A stretch of 64,000 nt of DNA from Dactylis glomerata (taxonomy: Eukaryota > Streptophyta > Magnoliopsida > Poales > Poaceae), in contig QXEO01000728.1 of the NCBI GenBank assembly GCA_007115705.1, forward strand, positions 186,001-250,000, given 5' to 3'. The notes below the pieces were generated by a model. The model was not told the DNA's origin. It made no database searches and worked only from the letters and a program-made list of their open reading frames with translations. Every line of letters starts with the position of its first letter. The first letter of the stretch is position 1. Made by a program: the position numbers and the translations under genes. Shown here piece after piece: positions 22,372 through 34,049 of this stretch.

Positions 22372-22452
22372 AACTTCCCGATCGGTCACCCATTCTCACA
22401 CTACTCCACCTCCAGCACGCTTAACTTCTCTGTTCCATCCGGATGAGTGTCC
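22372..22452 (-). other. 5S rRNA-like segment in CACTA 2
   Basis: On the minus strand this reads like plant 5S rRNA from about position 30 to 105: GAAGTTAAGCGTGCT (A box region, exact), GAGTAGT, AATGGGTGACC (C box with one change) and GGGAAGT. Spacing matches the 5S gene. The 5' and 3' stem strands of 5S RNA are not recognisable. It matches the plus-strand copy in CACTA 3 at 41328-41409. It may derive from a 5S gene or from a Cassandra-type TRIM, whose LTRs are known to carry 5S sequence. Not a functional rRNA gene. Confidence 0.8.
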
Positions 22453-23585
22453 ACGAAGCAAATTATACCTTGTTGATAATACTACCATATCAATCCTATT
22501 AACCCTTATACCACTATGTCACATGTCATTGGTTTTAAATTTCCAAACTATATATTAAGTAAACAACAATAAATAAGTAATAAATATATTGAATTCCAAA
22601 CTATATAATAAGTAAATAAAAATCAATAATTAATAAATATATTGAATAATTTATATCTTTAAATCTATAAATTAGAATTCGACAAATTATATGTCTAAAT
22701 TGATAAGAAAAATGAGAGGAATCCAAATATGATATTCATATGTAATGTTTTTATGTTTTATTTAATTTTGAATTTCTTATGCTCATTTTTGAATTTAATG
22801 TATCATGAGTGATATCTCGAACTAATGAGATTTACATTGAAAAAATCATAAACAATTCAAAAAAAATTAAAAAAGGAAAAACCTTCACACATAGTCTTAT
22901 TATGTCAAATACTAACGAGTCCACTTGATAAATAAGTTCTACATAGTTTTCTTATGCCATACCCCCGCTTTACCCCGTTAACCCTCGCTTTACTCCGTTG
23001 ATAAACGGCGGGCATGAACCTTCTTAGTTAGGGGTCGAATTTTGCAAAACTCTTTGTGTATCTATAATTAAATAACATGTTGTGTATCTAAAAGTGATTT
23101 TTTCAAAAAATCATGAGGAAGCCATGATGGAGTTGTAGTTCAAATTTACCCTGCTTCCTGCTGAATTGGCAAGAGATTGCCTTTTTTGTGGAAGGTTAAT
23201 GCAAAGATTCACACACATAAATAATTGGTGATATATACATAAATGTGTCCTAATATTGTTTAAAATTATGGTGGTCTAGTTTTTTAATGTATTTTCAGTA
23301 CTTCCTTCACAAAAAAACCCAATTTTGACACTTAGAAAATGGAAATTAATTTTTTATGCATAGAAAATGAAAAATCTAAATATGAACTTTGTTTGCCATC
23401 CCAATATGCACACATGTGCACAATATGGGGTCATTTGAACAAACTATTCTATAATTCGGGTTATGACCTAGCTCATGTGGCTTGAAAGCCATGCAACTTT
23501 GTACATGATAGGTCATTTTTGAGAAGAGGTTTCTATAATATTTGCAATAGTCCAAGTTTATTATTTTTCCTCATAACTAGGAAAC

Positions 23586-25807
23586 TGAAAGAGCATTTGC
23601 CCCCATGTGTGGTTTTGGTAATTAATGACAATCCCTATGGACTAATGTTTGCATCGAGTTATATTTGTAGGACTTGTCCGTAGACAACGCTTGAGCCATA
23701 TGTTGGTTTCAAGGTTGTAAGAAGATGCAAATAAAGAAGTTTATGTGATGATCAAGGGAGTTGAGCCTATAGAAGACATCATCATTATGAAGGAAGAAGA
23801 TGAAGTCCAATGTTGATCAAGTCGAAGCGCAAGTTCGAGATAGGTATATAGAAGATATCATTTGCTTAAAGCTCTGTGTCCATTTGGTGTTAATGGACAT
23901 GTGAAGATATTTCTACTAGTGTCTCTCCCATAGTGAAGTATGGGGGAGCAATCCGCAAGACTTCACCGAGCAAGCGCAATCAAGAAAGGTAGTCCAACTT
24001 GAGAAGATCAAGATCGTCACTATCTAGCTCAAGTGGAAGGCGCAAGGCAAAGGTATGATCTTGATAGGGTTTCTTTCTTACCGGTCTCATAGTGTTTGGG
24101 AGACCGGGTTTTAGGATCGATAGCCGTACTATCAAGAGGGGCTCTCGAGTGAGTAACTTATTCGTATTGTTCGGAGAGAGCTCAAACCTTTGCATACTTG
24201 GCATTATCTTTCTTGGTTCTTATTTGGCTTTTATCCATGTGAGGTTCTAGAGCTTGTGGTTATTTCCATGACAAGCTCTAGCTCATCAAAAACAGATTTT
24301 GTATGGAACTCTAATTGCGTTTTTTTGTGTTTGGAGGTTTTACCGGTTCATCTTTATAGCTAAGTCAAACCTTTTATCATTTGGTTTCATCCTCCTTTGT
24401 TGGACTATGATGTTTCTATGGATGATGGTGTAGAGCTCATCGTGGTGATTCCAACGAGCCCAAGATCATCGAAAACGGAGTCCGGATGCAAAAGTTATCG
24501 TTGTTTTCGTGTTGCTCGCTTTTCTTGGGCGGAATATCCGGCCCAGTTTTGGAAATATCCGGCCGAAATATCCGGCCTCAAATGTGAGTGACGCGCGCCT
24601 CGCCTTTTTCTGATCCTTAGCCGTTTTTAGGGGTGGCCGGAATATCCGGCCCAGTTTTGGAAATATCCGGCCGAAATATCCAGCCCCAAATCTGAACGAC
24701 GCGCGCGAAGTCCTTAGCAGTTTTTTGAGGGGGCGGAATATCCGGTCCAAACTTGGACCGGAATATCCGGCCCCTGCAGTACTGCAACGGCTACAATCCC
24801 AGGAGGGGTATAAATACCCCTCCCCTTCTTCAAGCTTGGGTTAGCTCGTTTTTCCCCTCTCTCTTCCTCCATTGTTGACCTTGGAAAGCTTGCCCATCTC
24901 TCAATTCCTCCCATGATTCTTGCATATCTTTGAGGGAAAAGAGAGAGGAGATCTAGATCTATATTTCCACCAATCACTTCCTCCTCTTTGTGAGGGGAAC
25001 CCATTGGATCTAGATCTTGGAGTTCTTTGTGGATTTCTTCCTTTGTTCTTCCTCTCATATCCCTCCATAGCATTTGTTGCATCGGTTTGAGTTCTCCTCG
25101 GAGATTCGGTAGTGAAAGTTCGTTGAGCTTTTTACTCTTGGGTTCTTGGAACCCTAGACGGCTTAGTGGCTTAGTGGTTACTTGGGGACCTCCAATTAAG
25201 TTATGGAGATCTTCCCAAGCTTTGTGGTGCCTCCGTGGCAATTACTTGGGGACCTCTAATTACGTTGTGGAGATCTTCCCAAGCTTTGTGGTGCCTCAGT
25301 GGTGATTCTTGGGAGCCTCTAATTGAGTTGTGGAGATTGCCCCAAGCTTGTACGGGTTCGGTGACCGCCCTCAAGTGTCCCATAGTGGTCGGATCTTCCA
25401 TCTTGGTGGGAGGGCTCGAGGAGATTACGGTGAGCCTCCGTGGCGTTTGGGGAGCCTTGTGCCTCCACACCGCTCCAACGGAGATTAGCACTCGCAAGGG
25501 TGTGAACTTTGGGATACATCATTGTCTTCGCGTCCCTCGGTTATTTCTATACCCGAGCTCCCTTACTTATGCAATTTACTTTGTGATAGCCTTCGTGCTT
25601 GAAGTTATATATATCTTGCTATCTCATAGTTGCTTATCTTGTCTAGCATAAGTTGTTGGTGCACATAGGTGAACCTAGTTTGTTTAGGTTTTGTATGCTT
25701 GGCAAATTAAACGTTAGTTTTATTCTGCATTTGTCAAGCCACTCGTAAAAGTTTTAAATCGCCTATTCACCCTCCCTCCCCCTCTAGGCGACATCCTTGT
25801 ACTTTCA
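23586..25807 (+). repeat. 5' LTR of Gag-only Sirevirus-like element
   Basis: 2222 bp, TG to CA. It contains a cluster of GGAATATCCGGCC repeats at 24530-24775 upstream of a TATA box, plausibly the enhancer part of U3, and 3-4 copies of a ~65-bp TTGTGGAGATCTTCCCAAGC repeat at 25170-25350. Compared with the 3' LTR it lacks 64 bp at about 25075, between the direct repeats GCATTTGTTGC and GCATTTGGTGC. Confidence 0.93.
24809..24816 (+). promoter_or_regulatory. TATA box in Sirevirus-like LTR
   Basis: TATAAATA centred in the palindrome GGGGTATAAATACCCC, following the ATCCGGCC repeat cluster. The 3' LTR has the same element at 32989-32996. Confidence 0.8.
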
Positions 25808-25809
25808 AT

Positions 25810-25821
25810 TGGTATCAGAGC
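25810..25821 (+). other. Primer binding site (initiator tRNA-Met)
   Basis: TGGTATCAGAGC, complementary to the 3' end of plant initiator tRNA-Met, two bases after the LTR end. This is the usual Copia primer site. Confidence 0.9.
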
Positions 25822-25862
25822 AAGGTCTCTCACTTGAGGGCTTCACCGCCTTGAGAGCAAAG

Positions 25863-28241
25863 ATGTCGGCTAGGGGATTAGTGCACAATGACACCTTTAT
25901 ATTTGATGGCACTAATTATGATATATGGAAAATTTGCATGCTTAATCATTTTCGTGATATGGACCCAAATATAGAGAGAATTCTAGATATGGGTTTCTCT
26001 CCTCCTAAGGATTCTCAAAGTCTATCTTTAGAGGAGAAGAGAAACTCTTATCTTAATTCTCGAGCTACTAATGTGCTTGTTGATTGTGTGAGCAATGCAG
26101 TTATTCTTGCAATCATGCCTTTCCGTAGCGCTCATGAGTTTTGGACAAAGATTCAAGACAAATATGACATGTCCAACAAGATTGAGGATGATTATATTCC
26201 CTCCACTTCCGGTCATGATGAACTCTCTTCCACTTCACCAAAGTGTAGCAAGACACAAGGTAACTCTATGGTTAATGGTGATGGAAATTGCAATGTTGAT
26301 AGTAAGCTTACTTGTGATGATCATTCATCTCTATCTCATTGCCATGCTTCATCTTTGGACTTAAACACTTCTAGCACCATAAATGCTTTACATGCTTGTG
26401 TTGATAGTCCTTGCATATCATGTGTATGCTCCTTGAACACATCTCATAATGATATGCTTACTTCGTCTTGTTGCCATGATATAAATGCCTCTAGTTCCTC
26501 TAGTTGTTGCGTGTCTAACAATGTAGAGGAAACCGGAAATTCTATTGGCCAAGACATGATCTCGCTTGGTGCTTCAAGTATTTATTCATCATCATCAATT
26601 GCTTCCCACATTTGCCTTATGGCTAGGGCTTCAAAAGTAACTCCTTCTTTGGAACCCAATATATCTAGTGATGATGAGAATGAGGATAATGAAGAAGAAT
26701 ATGATGATCTTGCTTCTTTATTTGAGAAGAGTGAAATGTTTTTTCATGCTATTCGTAAGAATAAAATTGCTTGCTCTTACTTCTATAAGATTTTGGCTAT
26801 TGCCACCGAGAGCAATAAAATTATTGAGGAGCATGAGAATACCATTTTTAAAATGCAAGGTCATGCCCGTGATTACGCGGATGAGATTGCTGATCTAAAA
26901 GAAGCTCTAGAAGAAGAACAAACCACCAAGGAATCTCTTGAGGAGACCTTTACTTTAGAATTATCTAAAATAAAGAAATCCTATGATAGAACTCTTGTGG
27001 TGGTAAATAATTTTGAAACTAAATATGAAGAGCTTGTAGTTACTTATGCTAAACTCCTTGAGAATGTTGTGCTTCTTAAAAATGACTCTAGGGTCATTTC
27101 GTGTGAGCCCATCATTCTCACCGAGTCGCATGAGCAACTTAAAGCTTCAAATTCAAATGAGCTTACTAAATTGTATTCTCCGCTTTCTATTAGTGATGAT
27201 GCTTGTGCTACTAACTCTACTTCTTGTGAAGCATCCATCTTGAAGGAGAATGTTGAGCTAAGGGCTCAACTTGATTTGCTAACTAGCAAATATGGGAAAT
27301 TGGAAGAAAATCATGGAAAGCTCTCTAGCTCCCATGAGGATCTTCTAGCTTCCCATGATAGGCTAAAATTAGCTCATGAGGCTATTATGTCAAAGGTAAC
27401 ATCTAGTGAGCCTCATGTGGACATTTGCACTACTTCTCAAAATGCCATATTGCCTTGTGCTAGTCCTAGTAATTCATCCACTCATAACATTGCTACATCT
27501 TGTGATGAATTACTTTCCTTTCCTTGTTGCTCTAACAATGAAGCTTCTACTTCCTCTAGTACTTGTGTTGTTACTAACCATGTAGAGGAAATCGAAGAGC
27601 TCAAGGCCCAAGTCTCTTCTTTGAAGAAAGACTTGGTAAAGAGTCATGAAGGGAAATCCAAACTCGGCAATATGTTGAGTGTGCAAAAATCCCCCAATGA
27701 CAAGAGTGGACTTGGGTTTATCTCCAACAACAACAAGAAGTCCACGGTTAACAAGAAGAAGAAGGGCCAAGGACAAGTCAAAGATCTGGCCAAGATTGTT
27801 TGCTTCAAGTGCAAAATTGAAGGGCACCATGTTAGATCTTGCCCTTTGAAGAAGAAGGCATTAGTTGAGAAGCAACAAGGGAAGCGGCCTCAAGTTCAAG
27901 GGCACGCTCAACCTCGAGTTGAAGAAATGCCACTTCCCAAGAAGAATCAAGCTAATGCTCCCATTGCGGAGAAATCAAGTGAGAAGAAGGTGAAGAAAAG
28001 AACTTGCTACATATACCGTGAGAAGGGTCACCTTTCTTCTTCATGCACTATGGGTAACTCATCCAACCCTATCATAATTGATGATGCTTATTCCCTTTGC
28101 AAGGATAAGGTTGGCAATATGTTTGCCAAATTTGTTGGTACTCCATGTGGTGTCAAGAAAAGAACCATTTGGGTGGCCAAGCCTATTGTGACTAACCTCT
28201 TAGGACCCAACTTAGTTGGGGACCATCACACCAAAACTTGA
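25863..28241 (+). CDS. gag: Gag of non-autonomous Sirevirus-like element
   Basis: 792 residues from ATG at 25863 (MSARGLVHND). The earlier in-frame ATG at 25797 overlaps the LTR end and primer site, so it is not used. The N-terminal domain (FIFDGTNYDIWKICMLNHF, LVDCVSNAV, AHEFWTKIQDKYD) is the Copia Gag DUF4219/UBN2 type. Serine- and cysteine-rich sequence and several coiled coils follow (residues about 310-420, 480-540, 590-620). A CCHC zinc knuckle CFKCKIEGHHVRSC lies at about residue 647. A second at about 715 reads CYIYREKGHLSSSC, with Tyr in place of the second Cys. Gag would form the virus-like particle and bind RNA. No protease, integrase or RT follows, so the element would need pol from a relative. 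The frame is fully open, which suggests recent selection or recent insertion. Confidence 0.9.
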   Translation: MSARGLVHNDTFIFDGTNYDIWKICMLNHFRDMDPNIERILDMGFSPPKDSQSLSLEEKRNSYLNSRATNVLVDCVSNAVILAIMPFRSAHEFWTKIQDKYDMSNKIEDDYIPSTSGHDELSSTSPKCSKTQGNSMVNGDGNCNVDSKLTCDDHSSLSHCHASSLDLNTSSTINALHACVDSPCISCVCSLNTSHNDMLTSSCCHDINASSSSSCCVSNNVEETGNSIGQDMISLGASSIYSSSSIASHICLMARASKVTPSLEPNISSDDENEDNEEEYDDLASLFEKSEMFFHAIRKNKIACSYFYKILAIATESNKIIEEHENTIFKMQGHARDYADEIADLKEALEEEQTTKESLEETFTLELSKIKKSYDRTLVVVNNFETKYEELVVTYAKLLENVVLLKNDSRVISCEPIILTESHEQLKASNSNELTKLYSPLSISDDACATNSTSCEASILKENVELRAQLDLLTSKYGKLEENHGKLSSSHEDLLASHDRLKLAHEAIMSKVTSSEPHVDICTTSQNAILPCASPSNSSTHNIATSCDELLSFPCCSNNEASTSSSTCVVTNHVEEIEELKAQVSSLKKDLVKSHEGKSKLGNMLSVQKSPNDKSGLGFISNNNKKSTVNKKKKGQGQVKDLAKIVCFKCKIEGHHVRSCPLKKKALVEKQQGKRPQVQGHAQPRVEEMPLPKKNQANAPIAEKSSEKKVKKRTCYIYREKGHLSSSCTMGNSSNPIIIDDAYSLCKDKVGNMFAKFVGTPCGVKKRTIWVAKPIVTNLLGPNLVGDHHTKT

Positions 28242-31200
28242 TCAATAGGTGTTTGTTGCAGGGCATTGGAGACTTGGCTATATCATGAAGAATTAAGGGA
28301 TCTTCATCAATATATTGTCTCAAATCAAGTCAATCGGATTATCTTGTTTATATCATATATCCAATGTTCCTCTTTGCGGTAACATGTACTCAACTTATCT
28401 ACATTGAAAGTTACTCGCCCCTTTTGCATGTGTTGGTTATGTTCCATTACATGTGTTGGTATATGTTGTGCTACCTACTTGTTTTATTTTGATTAATCAA
28501 GTATGTACTTGTGGGTTTGCATACCATGTATGTGTGTTTGTGTTTGAGCCTTATTGCATCTTCGTTTATATTATTTGGCTTTTTGAGAGACTAATGGACT
28601 ATCCATTTTGGGGGAGTGATATGCTTTGGCACTTCACAATCCTAAATATGTGTGCACATGAGGAATACCACTTAGTGTTTATATTTTAAATTATCTAGTC
28701 TCTATGTGGTATGTCATGCTCATGAGAAATTCAAATTCTATAATGTCCATTAATCATCTCATGTTGGATTTTATTTGTCTCTTGTGAAAATAAATGCTTT
28801 ATCACATTATGGGGGAGAAATATGCTTTGTGCATACTACAAACCAATAAAATGTGTATATTTGAGGTTGTGTCACATAGTGTTGATATTGCAAATTATCT
28901 TTCTTCTATGTGACATGTTTGCTCAAACAAGTTTCAATTTGCCAAATTGTTTTATTGCTCTTGTTTTGGATCTTGTTTGTGAGATACATTCTTGGTAGGG
29001 TTTTCCTAAAATGTGGAATTCTATATCAAAGTTGGAAAACCATTTGCTTCAAGTTATCCAAATCATTGCTTTGCATGATTGTTTAACTATTTGAGTCTAT
29101 CAAGAATATCTTCTTTAGCATGGTGTTTAATTCTTATCCTTTTCATATGCTTCTTGTTGTGAAGATGATCTTGGATTTATGTGTAAAATACCACCGGGAA
29201 ATTAATAACTCCAAATACCTCTTGTCCTTGGACAATTGGTACTCTATCATGTGGTATATATATATTGATCATCTTTTTATTGGCTATTGCTTTTAATTAC
29301 CTTATCTCTTGCCAAGGAATATATTTGTTTTAAATTCCCATTGTCTTTCTTAACTCTTGTGATTCCATTTGATTTTGTTGAACTTGTTTTGTGTTATTCT
29401 TAATGTAGGTTGAGATGATGATCCCATTTGTGTGCATTTTGTATTTAAATGCAAAATCATAAATAATGCACTAATCTTGGGGGAGCTCTCCTATATTTTC
29501 TATAACATACTCTTGCGGCTTATTTCAATTGGTATTGGTTACTGTTGGAAGACAAATCTTTTTGTTTTTGGTACTTAGTGTGCCATCATAAAAGAGTGGA
29601 GAGTTTGGTTTGTTTGTTGGAACCTTGCTCTCTTTGGGAGAATGGTTATCTCTTTTCTTGATTTTGCTCTATATTCTTAAAATGAGATAAGTCATTGGGC
29701 ATGTGTGTTTTAGTGATCCTTTATGCTCATTGGCGTTTGCTTTGTTCACTTGGTGGACTTTGGAGTCAATCTTGTGTTGAGTTGATTCTTTGATATAATT
29801 TGGACAACCTTTAGTTCTTCACACCTTTGTGTGACTTCTTGGTCTTCTTGGTGTTTTTTCTAAATTGTATCTCTTTTGGCTCTTGAATGTCTTGTGCATG
29901 CATATTTACTAAATGTATACTCTATGGCATGCTTTGCTTTCTTTGATCCAATATATAGGGTAAACTCCAATAAATCCTAAATCGGCTAAGAAGTGCATGA
30001 AATTTAAGTTCATATCTATATGCACATATTTATGTGGAGCTTGTCCTATATATTGTAGTGTCTCTAACTACTTCGGACCCAATAAGTTTGGGGACCATAT
30101 TGTACTTGAATTTGTTTTAGGTACATGGGAGATATATTGGTGCTTGTCTCAATAATAAGCATGAAGCACTGACTAGTTGATAATTTGTGGCAAGCTAGGA
30201 TTATTGAAGAACTCCTATCTACTACATCCTTCAAATGGTATCTCGGTAACAAGTATCTTATTCATGCATACTTTTCTAGCATCTAACCTTGTGTGGGTCA
30301 TTTTATGGCATGAAAATCTTTATTTGCAAAGATCCTAATGAAACCTCTCTATTGAAAATATGAGTAATTTGAGATGAGTGCATATTTTGGGGAATATATA
30401 AAATCATGCTCATGATTCACCCTTCCCAAATATGTCTATCTAGCAATTTTATTGCATATCAATTCCTCAAGTTCCTCACATGTGCAATATTGATGAAAGT
30501 GCAAATTTAGTTCTTTCTTTTGGTATACTTATTCGTGATACTTGTTGCTTTTCTCAAAACATCCCAACTTTCTTCTTTCCCTTGTTGATATTTGTGATGT
30601 CTTTGACATATTTGTGGTTGAAGTTCTTCAATATGCAATAAGATAAATTGAACCTTTGGCCATACTTTAAAATAAAAAATCTCATTGGTATATTGCATGA
30701 ACTTGTTTGGATATCATGTTCTATTCTTTGTATCTATTTTATGTGTACATGTTTCTTTGTGATAATTATCTTTGTGATGTTGTCTACTTAGAAACTTATA
30801 CACATGAGAGATGATATCTCCTTATTTGATATCTTTTTTAAACCTTGTGTGTTGGGATGGAATGCTAAGCAAAATCATTCATTGAGGACTATGTGGATGC
30901 TCTATGTACATCTTTGTACTAGTATTATAATATGCTTTGTCATTCCTATCACACATTCCTTTGGTTGAGCCGTTTAATATGTTGGTTCCTTATTTGTTGC
31001 TCAACCATTTTCTTGATGCAAGTGTTAAGCTTGATTTCTTTTCTATGGTCTCTTGCTAATGGTTCCTTTTAAATGGTATTGAGGGAGTGAGGATTCCATG
31101 TTGTGCAAATTGTATTCAAATGCAAACATTCTATCTTGTGCATGTAGCTTGGGGAGCTTCTTCATATTATTTAGAGCATTGTTTTGGTCTTCTCATAATA

Positions 31201-31750
31201 TCTTTATTTGATTCGCTATTTGGATCTTTTGATTGCTATCTTCATTTGTTGGAAGTTTAACCATCATGTCATCCTATTTTGTTTGCAATCTTTGATCCTC
31301 AATATAGTTTGATTTCCTCCAAATTCTTGTCCTTGAATTTGTGCATGTGTTTTCACCTTTTTTGTGGCATGCACACCTTGAGGAGGAACTCTCACTATAT
31401 GGGCCTTCTAAGCGTTTCCACCCATTTTGGCAATGGATGCCAATGGGGGAGAAGTTTCGAGGGTTTGAAAGGAATTGGGTTTCACGCTTTTGTTTTGTTC
31501 TTAAACATTTGCCTTGCATGCTTTGCATGGTTGAGTATATATAGTGGAAACTCCACCAACAACATTGGTTGGCAATATATGCAATGAAATTCAAGTTCAT
31601 TCACACGTGCATAGATTGTGGGGGAGTTTGCTCTATATATGATGGTTCTACTAACATCACATACTTTTGTAGTATTTGATGTTAGTGTAACCATCTTAGT
31701 CCTTTAAATTCATTATATAAACCCTCTCAAAGAGATTGTCATCAATTACC
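28242..31750 (+). other. Non-coding internal region with repeated polypurine-tract-like motifs
   Basis: No pol or env-like frame exists in 3.5 kb. GGGGGAG motifs in T/A-rich context recur at about 28611, 28811, 29481, 31446 and 31620 before the true tract at 31751, some followed by TATGCTTTG. Multiple polypurine tracts upstream of the 3' LTR are reported for Sireviruses. Confidence 0.7.
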
Positions 31751-31763
31751 AAAATGGGGGAGA
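31751..31763 (+). other. Polypurine tract
   Basis: AAAATGGGGGAGA ends one base before the 3' LTR start at 31765. Confidence 0.85.
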
Positions 31764-31764
31764 T

Positions 31765-34049
31765 TGAAAGAGCATTTGCCCCCATGTGTGGTTTTGGTAA
31801 TTAATGACAATCCCTATGGACTAATGTTTGCATCGAGTTATATTTGTAGGACTTGTCCGTAGACAACGCTTGAGCCATATGTTGGTTTCAAGGTTGTAAG
31901 AAGATGCAAATAAAGAAGTTTATGTGATGATCAAGGGAGTTAAGCCTATAGAAGACATCATCATTATGAAGGAAGAAGATGAAGTCCAATGTTGATCAAG
32001 TCGAAGCGCAAGTTCGAGATAGGCATATAGAAGATATCATTTGCTTGAAGCTCGGTGTCCATTTGGTGTTAATGGACATGTGAAGATATTTCTACTAGTG
32101 TCTCTCTCATAGTGAAGTATGGGGGAGCAATCCGCAAGACTTCACCGAGCAAGCGCAATCAAGAAAGGTAGTCCAACTTGAGAAGATCAAGATCGTCACT
32201 ATCTAGCTCAAGTGGAAGGCGCAAGGCAAAGGTATGATCTTGATAGGGTTTCTTTCTTACCGGTCTCATAGTGTTTGGGAGACCGGGTTTTAGGATCGAT
32301 AGCCATACTATCAAGAGGGGCTCTCGAGTGAGTAACTTATTCGTATTATTCGGAGAGAGCTCAAACCTTTGCATACTTGGCATTATCTTTCTTGGTTCTT
32401 ATTTGGCTTTTATCTATGTGAGGTTCTAGAGCTTGTGGTTATTTCCATGACAAGCTCTAGCTCATCAAAAACGGATTTCGTATGGAACTCTAATTGCATT
32501 TTTTTGTGTTTGGAGGTTTTACCGGTTCATCTTTATAGCTAAGTCAAACCTTTTATCATTTGGTTTCATCCTCCTTTGTTGGACTATGATGTTTCTATGG
32601 ATGATGGTGTAGAGCTCATCGTGGTGATTCCAACGAGCCCAAGATCATCGAAAACGGAGTCCGGATGCAAAAGTTATCGCTGTTTTCGTGTTGCTCGCTT
32701 TTCTTGGGCGGAATATCCGGCACAGTTTAGGAAATATCCGGCCAAAATATCCGGCCTCAAATCTGAGTGACGCGCGCCTCGCCTTTTTCTGGTCCTTAGC
32801 CATTTTTAGGGGTGGCCGGAATATCCGGCCCAGTTTTGGAAATATCCGGCCGAAATATCCAGCCCCAAATCTGAACGACGCGCGCGAAGTCCTTAGCAGT
32901 TTTTTGAGGGGGGCGGAATATCCGGTCCAAACTTGGACCGGAATATCCGGCCCCTGCAGTACTGCAACGGCTACAATCCCGGGAGGGGTATAAATACCCC
33001 TCCCCTTCTTCAAGCTTGGGTTAGCTCGTTTTTCCCCTCTCTCTTCCTCCATTGTTGACCTTGGAAAGCTTGCCCATCTCTCAATTCCTCCCATGATTCT
33101 TGCATATCTTTGACGGAAAAGAGAGAGGAGATCTAGATCTATATTTCCACCAATCACTTCCTCCTCTTTGTGAGGGGAACCCATTGGATCTAGATCTTGG
33201 AGTTCTTTGTGGATTTCTTCCTTTGTTCTTCCTCTCATATCCCTCCATAGCATTTGTTGCTTTGGTAGGATTTGGGAGAGAAGGATTTGAGCACTTCGTG
33301 TGTTCTTGCCATTGCATTTGGTGCATCGGTTTGAGTTCTCCTCGGAGATTCGGTAGTGAAAGTTCGTTGAGCTTTTTACTCTTGGGTTCTTGGAACCCTA
33401 GACGGCTTAGTGGCTTAGTGGTTACTTGGGGACCTCCAATTAAGTTGTGGAGATCTTCCCAAGCTTTGTGGTGCCTCCGTGGCAATTACTTGGGGACCTC
33501 CAATTAAGTTGTGGAGATCTTCCCAAGCTTTGTGGTGCCTCAGTGGCGATTCTTGGGAGCCTCCAATTGAGTTGTGGAGATTGCCCCAAGCTTGTACGGG
33601 TTCGGTGACCGCCCTCAAGTGTCCCATAGTGGTCGGGTCTTCCATCTTGGTGGGAGGGCTCGAGGAGATTACGGTGAGCCTCCGTGGCATTTGGGGAGCC
33701 TTGTGCCTCCACACCGCTCCAACGGAGATTAGCACTCGCAAGGGTGTGAACTTCGGGATACATCATTGTCTCTGCGTCCCTCGGTTATTTCTATACCCGA
33801 GCTCCTTTACTTATGTAATTTACTTTGTGATAGCCTTCGTGCTTGAAGTTATATATATCTTGCTATCTCATAGTTGCTTATCTTGTCTAGCATAAGTTGT
33901 TGGTGCACATAGGTGAACCTAGTTTGTTTAGGTTTTGTATGCTTGGCAAATTAAACGTTAGTTTTATTCTGCATTTGTCAAGCCACTCGTAAAAGTTTTA
34001 AATCGCCTATTCACCCCCCCCCCCTCTAGGCGATATCCTTGTACTTTCA
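31765..34049 (+). repeat. 3' LTR of Gag-only Sirevirus-like element
   Basis: 2285 bp, TGAAAGAGC to GTACTTTCA. It keeps the 64-bp segment missing from the 5' LTR (about 33260-33325) and has a C homopolymer near 34013 where the 5' copy has CCTCCCTCCCC. Confidence 0.93.

Larger units (their letters stand above)
23586..34049 (+). mobile_element. Sirevirus-like Copia element, Gag only, 10.46 kb
   Basis: Paired LTRs (23586-25807, 31765-34049) start TGAAAGAGC and end GTACTTTCA. The primer site TGGTATCAGAGC follows the 5' LTR and AAAATGGGGGAGA precedes the 3' LTR. Flanks are GAAAC and GTAAC, a 5-bp TSD with one change; the other copies of this CACTA family read GTAAC here. The CCTCTAGGCGACATCC region near the LTR end is typical of Sireviruses (Opie/Ji/Maximus group). 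The only gene is gag; pol is entirely absent and 28242-31764 is non-coding. LTRs differ at about 35 sites by eye (roughly 1.6%), so the insertion is recent. Confidence 0.92.

Noticed and set aside
22372..22452. Plant 5S rRNA mimic exon of the TFIIIA gene
   Set aside because: No zinc-finger coding sequence or splice sites nearby; the segment is inside CACTA ends and is repeated in a second element.
24466..25241. Open frames within the Sirevirus-like LTRs
   Set aside because: They lie across U3, the TATA box and leader and follow the GGAATATCCGG repeats; no conservation as protein expected.
28453..31600. Env-like gene expected in some Sireviruses
   Set aside because: The longest frames are around 100 codons, with no signal peptide or coiled-coil pattern that could be supported.
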